Source: Crassaminicella indica (GTDB taxonomy: Bacteria; Bacillota; Clostridia; Peptostreptococcales; Thermotaleaceae). Taken from it: a stretch of DNA of 64,000 nucleotides. The translations under genes and the position numbers were made by a program. Location: assembly GCF_019203185.1 (NCBI RefSeq), contig NZ_CP078093.1:186001-250000 (forward strand), given 5' to 3'. Position 1 is the stretch's first letter. Each line of letters begins with the position of its first letter. Below are positions 26,527 through 35,344 of this stretch, piece by piece. Under the pieces are notes generated by a model, which saw only the letters and a list, made by a program, of their open reading frames with translations, did not search any database and was not told the DNA's origin.

Positions 26527-27363
26527 CTATTTTAATCGCAAGCCCTCTTTAGTCTGTTCGATCTTTTTTTCCTTTAATAGTCTTCCCACTGCACGTTTAA
26601 AAGCAGATTTACTCATTTTGAGATGATACTTTATTTGTTCAGGACTGCTTTTATCATTTAAAGGAAGCAATCCTCCTCTTTCTTTTATCTCTTCTAAAAT
26701 CATTTCAGAATCTATATGCATCTGCTTATATGCAATCTTTCTTGTAGATAAATTGAGCTTTCCATCTTCCCTAATTTCAGTGATTCTTGCTTCTATTTCA
26801 TCGCCATTTCTTATATCATAAAAAATTTCGTTTCTAGGAATAAGACCTATGTATTGACAATCTACTGCTACAAAGGCTCCTATATCCCTTTTGATCAAAT
26901 ACACAATTCCTTTTACACGATTCCCCTTCTGATAAGGTCCATGTGTTTTTAAATATTTCTCAATATCTGTAGTAGCACAGATTCTTCCACTTTTATCTAC
27001 ATAAACAAAAACCAAATATCTTCTACCTGTCTGCACCTTATATTTTTGTTCCTTAAAAGGTAAAAACAAATCCTTTTCCAATCCCCAATCTAAAAAAGCT
27101 CCAATTTTTGTAGTTTGAACCACCTTCAAATAAGCTAATTGACCTACCTCAGCTAATGGTTTTTTTCTTGTTGCAATCAAACGATCCTTTGAATCTCTAT
27201 AAATAAATACTTCCAAAAGCTCCCCTTCCTTTACATCTGAAGGAAGCTGATTATTCGGTAGAAGAATATAATCCTTTGGATCATTTGTACCTCCATCTAA
27301 ATAAACTCCCATAGGTACCTTTTTTACAATTTTTAGTTGTTGAAACTTACCGATACTTACCAT
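26527..27363 (-). CDS. cvfB: CvfB/YitL family S1-like RNA-binding protein
   Basis: 278 residues with three S1-like OB folds and a C-terminal winged helix (SPEQIKYHLKMSKSAFKRAVGRLLKEKKIEQ, read in parts), the CvfB layout known from Staphylococcus and Streptococcus, where it binds RNA and affects virulence gene expression. Repeated strand patterns such as GAFLDWGLEKDLFLP and GAFVAVDCQYIGLIP mark the S1 units. The start at 27363 follows AAAGGTGG; the frame extends upstream to 27411 but runs into a hairpin and has no ribosome site. Confidence 0.88.
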   Translation of the reverse strand: MVSIGKFQQLKIVKKVPMGVYLDGGTNDPKDYILLPNNQLPSDVKEGELLEVFIYRDSKDRLIATRKKPLAEVGQLAYLKVVQTTKIGAFLDWGLEKDLFLPFKEQKYKVQTGRRYLVFVYVDKSGRICATTDIEKYLKTHGPYQKGNRVKGIVYLIKRDIGAFVAVDCQYIGLIPRNEIFYDIRNGDEIEARITEIREDGKLNLSTRKIAYKQMHIDSEMILEEIKERGGLLPLNDKSSPEQIKYHLKMSKSAFKRAVGRLLKEKKIEQTKEGLRLK

Positions 27364-27392
27364 GTTGTTTCCACCTTTGCTTTTATTTTTAA

Positions 27393-27423
27393 CGAGAATT
27401 CTTTTTATCAAAAAGAATTCTCG
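27393..27423 (-). terminator. Hairpin after the DUF4870 gene, upstream of cvfB
   Basis: CGAGAATTCTTTTT paired with its complement. It lies between the two reverse-strand genes and probably ends the DUF4870 transcript, although the T tract after it is short. Confidence 0.6.
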
Positions 27424-27475
27424 CTTATTTTTTCTGCAATATAAATCTCAAACAATATATTTTATGGTTTTTGTT

Positions 27476-27805
27476 CTACAAATTCTTCCTAATAAAACTT
27501 CCTGTGATAGGATAAGAATAATCTATTCCCTTACATGATCTTATGGTTGCAATAACAGGAAGAATAAATGCTGCAAACCAAACAACAAGCAAAAAAGGTA
27601 TTCCAATCAATATAATACTTAAAAATCCAAAAATAGCACCTAAAATCATCATTCCAATTTGAAATGCTAATGCTTCTTTCGCTTGATTTTTAACAAACAT
27701 ATCAGCAGTTAATAACATAATTATTAATGGAGCAATAATTGGAAATCCTACTATCCAACCTAAATGCGCTGCACCACATAATAGTTTTTGTTCTGTTGTA
27801 AGCAT
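27476..27805 (-). CDS. DUF4870 / Tic20-like small membrane protein
   Basis: 109 residues with a charged start and three hydrophobic segments (about 15-35, 45-70, 72-92). The pattern KLLCGAAHLGWIVGFPIIAPLI and DMFVKNQAKEALAFQI fits DUF4870 proteins (Tic20 superfamily). Biochemical function unknown. Good SD (AAGGAGG) before the ATG at 27805. Single gene ending in the hairpin at 27393-27423. Confidence 0.75.
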   Translation of the reverse strand: MLTTEQKLLCGAAHLGWIVGFPIIAPLIIMLLTADMFVKNQAKEALAFQIGMMILGAIFGFLSIILIGIPFLLVVWFAAFILPVIATIRSCKGIDYSYPITGSFIRKNL

Positions 27806-27961
27806 AATACATACCTCCTTATTTTATAGTTGATTAAATTTAGTTTTTAACATATAATACCTCTAAAATCATTTTTATATTATAAAAATAAAATTATACT
27901 TTGAGCTTATATTATACCATAATATATACATACGCTAAAATATTTTTACGAATATAATATA

Positions 27962-28096
27962 TATAAACAACATCAACATAAAAAAGAAATATATAAATTT
28001 TGAAGGTTTAGTATTTTTTCATGTAATGAAGTTTAGTTTTTTCAAAAGTTATTTGGAATGAACTATATTTTGTATTTCGCTTTGAATTTGTTTATC
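27962..28096 (+). repeat. Dispersed repeat, internally deleted copy (135 bp)
   Basis: Both ends are present: TATAAACAACATCAACAT at the left and GAATTTGTTTATC at the right, each flanked by TATA (27958-27961 and 28097-28100). About 95 bp of the left arm and centre are missing compared with the copies at 40.3 and 46.9 kb, with the junction after AAATATATAAA. It lies directly upstream of the HAD gene ribosome site, so the leader and perhaps the -10 (TATAAT at 28097) of that gene are formed at the element edge. It occupies part of the 318-bp gap 27806-28123, which otherwise shows only AT-rich DNA. Confidence 0.8.
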
Positions 28097-28123
28097 TATA
28101 ATATTATAAAGGAGGTAATAATA

Positions 28124-28846
28124 ATGACTATTGCTGCTTTTTTTGACATCGATGGTACCTTATATCGAAATTCTTTAATGATTGAACATTTTAAAAAGCT
28201 TGTAAAATATGAAGTGCTCGATCCAGCTTTATGGCATAGCCATGCAAAAAAAACCTATAATAATTGGGATAAAAGACAAGGAAATTATGATGATTATCTT
28301 TTAGAAATCGCTCAAATTTATATTGATTCTATGAAAGGCTTAAATCAAAAGCAAATGGATTTCATTGCTAATCAAGTAATTCAGCTCAAAGGAGATCGTG
28401 TATACCGATATACACGCCAACGCATTCACTGGCATAAAGAACAAGGTCATAAAGTAATATTTATTTCTGGCAGTCCATCGTACTTAGTAGAAAAAATGGC
28501 AAACAAATACAATGTCATAGATTTTAAAGGAACAGAATATCTTACAGATGAAAATGATAATTATACAGGTGAAATTATACAAATGTGGGACTCAGAAAAT
28601 AAGCAAAAGGCAATGCTTTCCTTTAAGAAAAAATATAACATTGATATGGAACATAGTTACGCATATGGAGATACAAATGGAGATTTTTCAATGTTTCAAA
28701 TGGTAGGTTATCCTATTGCTATCAATCCTACAAAAGAGCTTTTACAAAATATCAAAGCCAATGAAGAAATAAAAAATAAGATCCAGATTATTGTAGAAAG
28801 AAAGGATGTAATATACAAGCTAAATGCAGATATTGAGATTTATTAA
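28124..28846 (+). CDS. HAD-superfamily phosphatase, subfamily IB (SerB-like)
   Basis: 240 residues. HAD motifs: FFDIDGTLY (motif I, nucleophile Asp), FISGSPSYLV (motif II), KKKYN lysine region (III), YGDTNGDFSMF (IV). The alpha-helical cap between motifs I and II is typical of subfamily IB, which includes phosphoserine phosphatases and similar enzymes; the substrate is unknown. Start chosen at 28124 because AAAGGAGG stands 8 nt before it. An upstream in-frame ATG at 28058 would add 22 residues read from the repeat element and is rejected. Confidence 0.85.
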   Translation: MTIAAFFDIDGTLYRNSLMIEHFKKLVKYEVLDPALWHSHAKKTYNNWDKRQGNYDDYLLEIAQIYIDSMKGLNQKQMDFIANQVIQLKGDRVYRYTRQRIHWHKEQGHKVIFISGSPSYLVEKMANKYNVIDFKGTEYLTDENDNYTGEIIQMWDSENKQKAMLSFKKKYNIDMEHSYAYGDTNGDFSMFQMVGYPIAINPTKELLQNIKANEEIKNKIQIIVERKDVIYKLNADIEIY

Positions 28847-28860
28847 ATAAATGATTTTTC

Positions 28861-28892
28861 AAAAAAAAAATTTGGGCACCCTTTAGTGCCCA
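28861..28892 (-). terminator. Terminator for the sigma-54 activator gene (and possibly the HAD gene)
   Basis: TGGGCAC paired with GTGCCCA; on the reverse strand it is followed by a run of T (A run at 28861-28870). Forward-strand T tract is weak. Confidence 0.8.
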
Positions 28893-29006
28893 TTTCCATA
28901 GCAATTTTTGAACCTGAAAGAAAAGAGTTATTCTTAATGTATATTCATTCTACAATTGTTTTATTTCTCCTTCTTCATTTTTAAAATTTTATAAATGTCT
29001 AACAAT

Positions 29007-31079
29007 CTATTCAATACCATATTTCCACATCTTCTCGTAAAGACTTGATCTACTAATATTAAGAATTTGTGCAGCCTTTGTTCTATTTCCATTGACTCTT
29101 TTTAAACAATCTAGTATTGCTTCCTTCTCCACTTCTTCTAGTATACTTTTTAAATCTTTATCCCCTCTTGTCTTCATACTTACCTCTATTTTTCTTATAT
29201 GCATTGGTAAATGATTTACTTGTATTTCTTTTCCATAATCAACTAAATTTATCGCTCTTTCTAAAACGTTTTCTAGCTCTCTCACATTTCCTGGCCAATC
29301 ATAATTTTTCAAGTAATTTACTGCCTCTGTAGAAATCTTCGTTACATAATTTCCAACTTGTTGAGATATTTTTTTAAGCAAATATTTTATCAATGGCTCC
29401 AAATCATCAATGCGCTCTCGAAGGGCTGGTATATAAATGCTCATCACATTTAATCGATAATATAAATCTTCTCGAAATTCTCCTTTTTCTACCATTTCCT
29501 CAAGGTTTCTATTCGTTGCAGCAATAATTCTTACATCTAAAGGAATATTCTTTGTTCCTCCTACTCTTTCAACTTCTTTTTCTTGTAGGACTCTCAATAA
29601 TTTAGCCTGCATATTTTGAGGCATATCACCAATCTCATCAAGAAAAATACTTCCCCCATTTGCTAATTCAAATTTTCCTATTTTTCCTCCTCGTTTTGCA
29701 CCTGTAAAAGCACCTTCTTCATATCCAAACAGCTCAGATTCTAAAAGCTCAGCTGGTATTGCTGCACAATTTACCTTTATAAAAGGCCCCATCGCTCGAT
29801 TGCTAGCAGCATGAATTGCATGAGCAAATAATTCCTTCCCTGTTCCACTCTCACCGCGAATCAATACATTAGAATTTGTATGAGTAGCTTTTTCAGCTAA
29901 ATATTTTGTCTCTTTTAATTTATCACTTACCCCAATAATATTCTCAAAGCTATATTTTGTTCCACTAACTTCCTTTAGTGCATCTTTATAATATTCAAGT
30001 TCATGCTTTATTTGATTAATCTTAGAAGCCAAAACATTTACTTCCTGTACATCCTTAAACATAATCTTTCCAATAGCCCCTACTACTTTACCTTCTTTGT
30101 ATATTGGTGTTCTCATTACAACAATATTTTTTCCTCTTACCTTTTGCAGTTCCCCAATTTCTTCTTTTCCTGTCTTTACAACAATATGAAGTCTTGTTGT
30201 ATCTATTATCTCCGTAGCATGTCTTCCTATAATATCTCTTTTATTTACTCCTAAAAATTTAGCATAAGGTTCATTAATCATTGTAATATATCCTTTTTCA
30301 TTTACAACAATAATCCCCTCATAAGCATTATCAATAATAGTTCTTAAAATTTCAGAAGCATTTTTCTCATGCTCTAACTCCTCTGTCACTCTTTTTAAAT
30401 CAGTAATATCTTGAAATATCGCTACAGCTCCTACAATTTCATTATCTTTAATAATAGGTGTTCTATTGATTATCAATGTTCTATTGTTGAAAACTTCTCT
30501 TTTTCCTAACTCTCTTTGTCCAGTTTTTAATACCTCTGGAAGTCTAGTATTGTCTAATATCTGGCGTACAGAATTCCCTACAGCATTTTCTGCCTTAGGT
30601 CCTAATATTCTTTCTGCTGAATGATTATATACAATAATATCTTCATTCTTATTAATTGCAATAATTCCATTGTATGTAGAATCTAGTATTGCATTAAACT
30701 CATTTGCTAGATACTGCTGACTATGAAAATAATCTTTTATAATCTTATCCTTTTGAATAAATCCTTTAAATCTTTCTTGATCATCTACTACAACAATATG
30801 TTGATCAATAATTGGAAAAACTGCTTCGATATTATCATTTTCCTTGATTGCTACAAATTTATCCTTTATTAGTTCATCAATGCTGCCAAATGAAAGTTCG
30901 TGATCTAATATCAGATTGTATAAATTATTTTTAGAAACAATATTTTTAACATGATAATTTTCGTCTACAATAGGAATAAATTCTAAAAAATGATCTTTTA
31001 ATAAAAGAATAACATCTTCCGCTTTGCTGTCTTCTTTAATAGATAGTGTACAATATATTGTATAGTCCTTTACTTTCAT
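29007..31079 (-). CDS. Sigma-54-dependent activator with CBS, two PAS, AAA+ and Fis-type HTH domains
   Basis: 690 residues. In order: CBS-like pair (about 1-120), PAS 1 (about 128-230), PAS 2 (about 245-350), AAA+ ATPase (about 380-610) with Walker A GESGTGKE, the sigma-54 contact loop GAFTGA, DEIGDMP, and arginine-finger region, then a C-terminal Fis-type HTH ([20 protein letters not shown]). It drives transcription from -24/-12 promoters. The signal is unknown; CBS pairs often bind adenosyl ligands and PAS domains small molecules or redox cofactors. Divergent from feoA2. I find no -24/-12 promoter beside it, so its targets lie elsewhere. Confidence 0.92.
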   Translation of the reverse strand: MKVKDYTIYCTLSIKEDSKAEDVILLLKDHFLEFIPIVDENYHVKNIVSKNNLYNLILDHELSFGSIDELIKDKFVAIKENDNIEAVFPIIDQHIVVVDDQERFKGFIQKDKIIKDYFHSQQYLANEFNAILDSTYNGIIAINKNEDIIVYNHSAERILGPKAENAVGNSVRQILDNTRLPEVLKTGQRELGKREVFNNRTLIINRTPIIKDNEIVGAVAIFQDITDLKRVTEELEHEKNASEILRTIIDNAYEGIIVVNEKGYITMINEPYAKFLGVNKRDIIGRHATEIIDTTRLHIVVKTGKEEIGELQKVRGKNIVVMRTPIYKEGKVVGAIGKIMFKDVQEVNVLASKINQIKHELEYYKDALKEVSGTKYSFENIIGVSDKLKETKYLAEKATHTNSNVLIRGESGTGKELFAHAIHAASNRAMGPFIKVNCAAIPAELLESELFGYEEGAFTGAKRGGKIGKFELANGGSIFLDEIGDMPQNMQAKLLRVLQEKEVERVGGTKNIPLDVRIIAATNRNLEEMVEKGEFREDLYYRLNVMSIYIPALRERIDDLEPLIKYLLKKISQQVGNYVTKISTEAVNYLKNYDWPGNVRELENVLERAINLVDYGKEIQVNHLPMHIRKIEVSMKTRGDKDLKSILEEVEKEAILDCLKRVNGNRTKAAQILNISRSSLYEKMWKYGIE

Positions 31080-31183
31080 TGGCCTTTCCTCCTCAACACT
31101 CCAAGAATACTCATTAACACACCTATTATATCACAACTTTATATTTTTTTTGTATGAATAAATGAACACAGCATGAAATATAT

Positions 31184-31262
31184 TGACAATCATTCTCATT
31201 TCTTGTATAATTATAATCAATAAAAGTAGTTATCGTATTGTTTTCATGATAATGATTTTCAT
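31184..31262 (+). promoter_or_regulatory. Fur-controlled promoter of feoA2-feoB2 with two Fur boxes
   Basis: A near-ideal SigA promoter, TTGACA (31184-31189), 17-bp spacer, TATAAT (31207-31212). Box 1 TGACAATCATTCTCA (31185-31199) overlaps the -35; box 2 TGATAATGATTTTCA (31248-31262) lies downstream of the start. Both fit the 7-1-7 Fur pattern. Two boxes around one promoter suggest strong iron repression. Confidence 0.85.
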
Positions 31263-31308
31263 TTTGTATTTGTATTAATTATTATTACTATATATAGGAG
31301 GTATCCCT

Positions 31309-31530
31309 ATGACACTTGATTTAATTGCAAAAGGTCAAAAATTAGAAATCGTTCATATTCCAGATTCATCTATTCGTGCACAAGCTATACGTTTAGGCAT
31401 TTATGAAGGAGCAAAGCTAGTATGCTCAGAAAAACTACCAGCAGGTCCTGTAATCCTTCAAAATAGAATGCAAGAAATCGCAATCGGAAGAAATTTAGCA
31501 AAAAAAATAGCTGTTAAATCTATCGCTTAA
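31309..31530 (+). CDS. feoA: FeoA-domain protein, second feo locus
   Basis: 73-residue FeoA protein (pattern IRAQAIRLGIYEGAKLVCSEKLPAGPVILQ, read in parts). SD is AGGAGG. It precedes full-length feoB by 21 bp under a Fur-boxed promoter. Together they form the classical Fe(II) import pair, in contrast to the split-FeoB locus at 12 kb. Confidence 0.92.
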   Translation: MTLDLIAKGQKLEIVHIPDSSIRAQAIRLGIYEGAKLVCSEKLPAGPVILQNRMQEIAIGRNLAKKIAVKSIA

Positions 31531-31551
31531 TTGCCCTGAGGAGGTTTTTCA

Positions 31552-33411
31552 ATGAGTTATCACAATCCAATAGAAAATATGTCCATACCAAAAGATACAA
31601 AAAAAATCGTATTAGCTGGTAATCCTAATGTTGGAAAATCTGTTTTCTTTAATGCATTAACTGGTATGTATGTTGATGTTTCAAACTTTCCCGGCACAAC
31701 CGTTGATATAAGCATGGGAAAATATAAAGATGCAGTTGTCATGGATACTCCAGGGGTATATGGCGTATCCTCTTTTAATGATGAAGAAAGAGTTGCAAGA
31801 GATGTTATTTTATTTGCAGATGTCATATTAAACGTTGTAGATGCAGTTCATCTAGAAAGAGACTTGTTTTTAACGCAACAAATTATAGATATGGGAATTC
31901 CAATGGTAATCGCTTTAAATATGATGGATGAAGTAAAAAGAAATGGTCTTAAAATCGATATAAAAAAGCTTTCTGAAGAATTAGGTGTTGAAGTTATTCC
32001 TACAACAGCAGTAAAAAAAGAAGGAATCGAAGAGATAAAAGCTGCTTTGAATAGAGCAAAGCCTGGAAATCATATTCCTAAAGTAAAAGACTTAATGGAT
32101 AAAGTAATTGATTATGTGGACGTACAAGCAGAAGCACTTCTTGTTGTAGAAGAAGATGAAAATGTATTAAAAAGACATGATCTTGAAAATAATTATGGAG
32201 AAAGAGAATATATTTATAAACTGAGAAGAGATCGTGTAGACAAAATAGTAGAAGCTGTCATATCTGAAACAAACAAAGGAGCTTCTTTTAAAACAAAGCT
32301 TGGAAGATGGATGTTAAGTCCTATAACAGGTATACCTATATTGTTCTTAGCACTTTTTATCACTTATAAATTAATTGGGGTATTTGTTGCACAAACAGTA
32401 GTAGGAATCACAGAAGAAGTGATTATGGGTAAGTATTATTATAATTTTATTATGGATATCATGACAAGCTTTGTAAGCGAATCTAGTTTTATAGGAAAAC
32501 TCCTTATCGGAGAGTTTGGAATCCTTACAATGGCTCCTATTTATTTATTTGGTCTATTACTTCCTTTAGTAGCAGGGTTTTATTTTATCCTTTCCATAAT
32601 GGAGGATTCTGGATATCTCCCTAGAATTGCTGCTTTGGTAGATAGACTCCTTACATTCTTCGGTCTTAACGGAAGAGCTATTATTCCAATTATTCTTGGA
32701 TTTGGCTGTGTAACAATGGCAACGATTACAACCCGCCTATTAGGTTCAAGGAGAGAGCGTTTTATTGCAACCATGCTTTTAGGATTGGCTATTCCATGTT
32801 CTGCACAGCTTGGTGTTATTGCAGGCCTCATCGCTCCTCTTGGTGCAAAAATGTTTTTACTATATGCTAGCACTATTTTTATCGTATTTGTTCTAACTGG
32901 AACAATTTTAAACAAGATTATGCCTGGTGAATCTACGGATCTATTAATAGATCTTCCCCCTATTCGGGTACCTATTTTAAAAAATGTAATTAAAAAGACA
33001 TATTTAAAATCAAAAATGTTTATATTAGAAGCTGGTCCATTGTTTGTTTTAGGTGCTGTGATTATTACCGTCATGGAGCATACTGGTGTATTAAACTTAA
33101 TTTCAGATGCTTTAGCACCTATCACAGTTGGTTTCTTAAAGCTTCCTAAAGAAACTGCTCAAACCTTTATTATGGGAATTATCAGACGTGATTTTGGTGC
33201 AGCAGGTCTTAGTACCTTAGTTCAGCAAGGTCTTTTAAATCCATTACAAGTAGTTATATCATTAGTTGCTATTACTTTATTTGTACCTTGTATTGCAGCT
33301 ATCATGGTTATCTTTAAAGAAAGAAGCTGGCAGGAATCTGCTCTTATATGGATAGGTAGCTTTATCATTTCCTTCCTAACAGCAGGATTCCTTGCACAAA
33401 TCGTATTATAA
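31552..33411 (+). CDS. feoB: Ferrous iron transport protein B, full length
   Basis: 619 residues: N-terminal G domain with GNPNVGKSV (G1), DTPGVYG (G3), NMMD (G4); a helical linker (about 170-245); and the membrane domain with GYLPRIAALVDRLL, the core GFGCVTMATITTR, RRERFIATMLLGLAIPCSAQLG (read in parts) and FIMGIIRRDFGAAG in the second half. Imports Fe(II) under anaerobic conditions. Fur-regulated through the boxes upstream. The polypeptide is a little shorter than E. coli FeoB and has no C-terminal FeoC-like part. Confidence 0.93.
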   Translation: MSYHNPIENMSIPKDTKKIVLAGNPNVGKSVFFNALTGMYVDVSNFPGTTVDISMGKYKDAVVMDTPGVYGVSSFNDEERVARDVILFADVILNVVDAVHLERDLFLTQQIIDMGIPMVIALNMMDEVKRNGLKIDIKKLSEELGVEVIPTTAVKKEGIEEIKAALNRAKPGNHIPKVKDLMDKVIDYVDVQAEALLVVEEDENVLKRHDLENNYGEREYIYKLRRDRVDKIVEAVISETNKGASFKTKLGRWMLSPITGIPILFLALFITYKLIGVFVAQTVVGITEEVIMGKYYYNFIMDIMTSFVSESSFIGKLLIGEFGILTMAPIYLFGLLLPLVAGFYFILSIMEDSGYLPRIAALVDRLLTFFGLNGRAIIPIILGFGCVTMATITTRLLGSRRERFIATMLLGLAIPCSAQLGVIAGLIAPLGAKMFLLYASTIFIVFVLTGTILNKIMPGESTDLLIDLPPIRVPILKNVIKKTYLKSKMFILEAGPLFVLGAVIITVMEHTGVLNLISDALAPITVGFLKLPKETAQTFIMGIIRRDFGAAGLSTLVQQGLLNPLQVVISLVAITLFVPCIAAIMVIFKERSWQESALIWIGSFIISFLTAGFLAQIVL

Positions 33412-33419
33412 AAATTATC

Positions 33420-33455
33420 AAAATGGCTATCTCAAAATAATGAGATAGCCATTTT
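33420..33455. terminator. Bidirectional terminator after feoB2
   Basis: AAAATGGCTATCTCA paired perfectly with its complement around a 6-nt A-rich loop. Serves feoB2 and the convergent small gene. Confidence 0.92.
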
Positions 33456-33458
33456 ATT

Positions 33459-33716
33459 CTATAATCGCTTTTTTATATTCCAATACACGACCCAAAGCAG
33501 TATAAAAATTCCTGTATTGAATAATATAAAACGCCTATAAGAAAAACCTCTTTTTTGTATGATTTCAGCAGGAAGCTCTATATTGGCTTTTTCTGACAGC
33601 TGAACTGATGCATCAGATATAAAATAAATAGTATCTGCTCTTTCTCCTAATCCATCAGCGTAAACAGTTAAATTTAAAATCATCCAAATACTCAATAATA
33701 TACATAAATTTCTCAT
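33459..33716 (-). CDS. Hypothetical small membrane protein
   Basis: 85 residues; not recognised. A signal-peptide-like N-terminus (ILLSIWMILNLTVYADG), a middle region of about 40 polar residues, and a C-terminal transmembrane helix (FILFNTGIFILLWVVYW) ending in NIKKRL. If the signal is cleaved it would be a type I protein with a short external domain. It lies 47 bp after the next upstream gene on the same strand, also a membrane protein of unknown function, so they may be co-transcribed. Coding character (start, SD-like AAAGAGGAGC, hydropathy layout) is good. Confidence 0.6.
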   Translation of the reverse strand: MRNLCILLSIWMILNLTVYADGLGERADTIYFISDASVQLSEKANIELPAEIIQKRGFSYRRFILFNTGIFILLWVVYWNIKKRL

Positions 33717-33763
33717 AAATGCTCCTCTTTTCTTTATAGGAAAAGAGCCCTTTCATTGAGCTC

Positions 33764-34318
33764 TTAACCTTCTAATTGTGCTGCAAAACACCAATTATTA
33801 TTTTCTTTTACAAATTTTAGCTTATATGCATAAGTTATATTCTCATAGTTTTCTGTAACATCTACATAAGCAATTTCTTCACCATCATATGTAATATTAG
33901 AATATGTCAATTCTTTTAATTGTCCCTGTCCATTATCTACAATAATATTTTTTAACCTATATAAGCAAAATTCTTCTGGTATATTTCTTTTATATATTTC
34001 GCTTGACATAGTATAAATAATTCTTGATGCTTCCCTTCGTTCAAGATTTCCTTGAGAGGTTCTCAACACGATTTCCTTCCATAAATCTAAAACATGATTG
34101 AGGTCATTAAGATTTGCTATCTCTATAGGTGGTAATTCCTCTACTTCTTCTAATGCTTCTTCCGTATCCTCATCAGTTTCTTGCTGGGAATATGCTGCAT
34201 AGCTCTGGACCTGTGCTCTATCACACAAAGAATCTCCCACAAATATACCCAATAATCCCCCTAACATAGTAAAAGTGAAAAAGATCAAAACACCTACTGC
34301 TACATTTTTACTATCCAC
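33764..34318 (-). CDS. Hypothetical membrane-anchored protein with acidic linker
   Basis: About 184 residues; not recognised. One N-terminal transmembrane segment (VAVGVLIFFTFTMLGGLLGIF), an acidic linker (EETDEDTEEALEEVEEL-like, about residues 48-66), then a soluble alpha-beta domain (about 70-184) ending in NNWCFAAQLEG, which recalls NTF2-like or SnoaL-type domains without a clear match. Start taken as the GTG at 34318, preceded by GAGGTGAG; an ATG 17 codons upstream has no ribosome site. Between panC and the small membrane protein gene. Confidence 0.6.
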   Translation of the reverse strand: MDSKNVAVGVLIFFTFTMLGGLLGIFVGDSLCDRAQVQSYAAYSQQETDEDTEEALEEVEELPPIEIANLNDLNHVLDLWKEIVLRTSQGNLERREASRIIYTMSSEIYKRNIPEEFCLYRLKNIIVDNGQGQLKELTYSNITYDGEEIAYVDVTENYENITYAYKLKFVKENNNWCFAAQLEG

Positions 34319-34447
34319 AATCTCACCTCTTGTATCTTTTCTTGCATTCCTATGTACATAGTCTATCATAATACGTCATTTTTTTCATTATATTATCGTA
34401 AAAATATAGCAGCTTTAACATACATAATTTAAGCTATATGATTTGAC

Positions 34448-35296
34448 TTAAGATATTTTTATACATATATTATCAATCAATCTTGTATTTCCAAATTTTA
34501 CAGCAAGTGCAATCAATACCTCTCCATTTAGAATTTTTATATCTTCTAGGTTTTCAGCATCTACAACCTCTACATAGTCAATATTGGCTAAAGGCTCTGT
34601 TTTAATATTATTAACAATAAATTCCTTTATTTTTAAAGCATCTCTCTCTCCATTTTCAATCATATCCTTTGCTTTAAATAAAGACTTAGATAAAATTAAA
34701 GCTGACCTTCTTTCTTCTTGACTCAAATATGTATTTCTTGAACTTAATGCCAATCCATCTTCTTCTCGTACTATAGGACAAGGAATAATTTCTATATCCA
34801 TATTTAAGTCTCTTACCATTTGCTTGATAACAACTACTTGCTGTGCATCCTTTTGTCCAAAATAAGCTCGATGAGGTGCTACTATATTAAATAATTTACA
34901 AACTACTGTGGTAACCCCTTTAAAATGTCCCGGTCTTGATACACCGCATAATTTATCAGTTATTTTATAAGTCTCTACATACGTATTATAACCTTTTGGA
35001 TACATCTCAGCTACAGAAGGATGAAATAGTATATCCGCTCCAGCACTTTGAGAAAGCTTACTATCTCTTTCTAATTCACGAGGATAGCTTTCATAATCTT
35101 CACCTTCACCAAATTGAGTTGGATTAACAAATACACTCACTACTACAAAATCATTTTCCTCTTTTGCTTTTCGAATCAATGATAAATGCCCTTCATGAAG
35201 ATATCCCATTGTAGGAACTAATCCAATTTTTTTCCCTTCTCTTTTTTCTTTTTTAATTATCTCTCTTATTTCTTTCACAGTTTCAACAACAAACAT
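34448..35296 (-). CDS. panC: Pantothenate synthetase
   Basis: Joins pantoate and beta-alanine with ATP to give pantothenate (CoA pathway, cytosol). 282 residues, normal length. Nucleotidyltransferase motifs: GYLHEGHLSL (HxGH) and ALSSRNTYL (KMSKS-like), plus the pantoate-binding FVNPTQF. SD is AGGAGA. No panB or panD beside it. It lies downstream of fhs on the same strand with a 48-bp gap; whether they share a transcript is unclear. Confidence 0.95.
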   Translation of the reverse strand: MFVVETVKEIREIIKKEKREGKKIGLVPTMGYLHEGHLSLIRKAKEENDFVVVSVFVNPTQFGEGEDYESYPRELERDSKLSQSAGADILFHPSVAEMYPKGYNTYVETYKITDKLCGVSRPGHFKGVTTVVCKLFNIVAPHRAYFGQKDAQQVVVIKQMVRDLNMDIEIIPCPIVREEDGLALSSRNTYLSQEERRSALILSKSLFKAKDMIENGERDALKIKEFIVNNIKTEPLANIDYVEVVDAENLEDIKILNGEVLIALAVKFGNTRLIDNICIKIS

Positions 35297-35344
35297 CTTT
35301 TCTCCTCCTAATTCCTAAAGGCTTAAAACAGCTCTGTTAACACT

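Noticed and set aside
27393-27423. Hairpin near cvfB as a relic of the IS1182 element (shared AAGCGAGAATTCTTTTT with the IS left end)
   Set aside because: Only 17 bp match, the rest of the hairpins differ, and no IS end or duplication is nearby; both are A/T-rich hairpins and the match may be chance.
28058-28123. 22-residue N-terminal extension of the HAD phosphatase
   Set aside because: The extension is read from the repeat element; AAAGGAGG and the HAD motif place the start at 28124.
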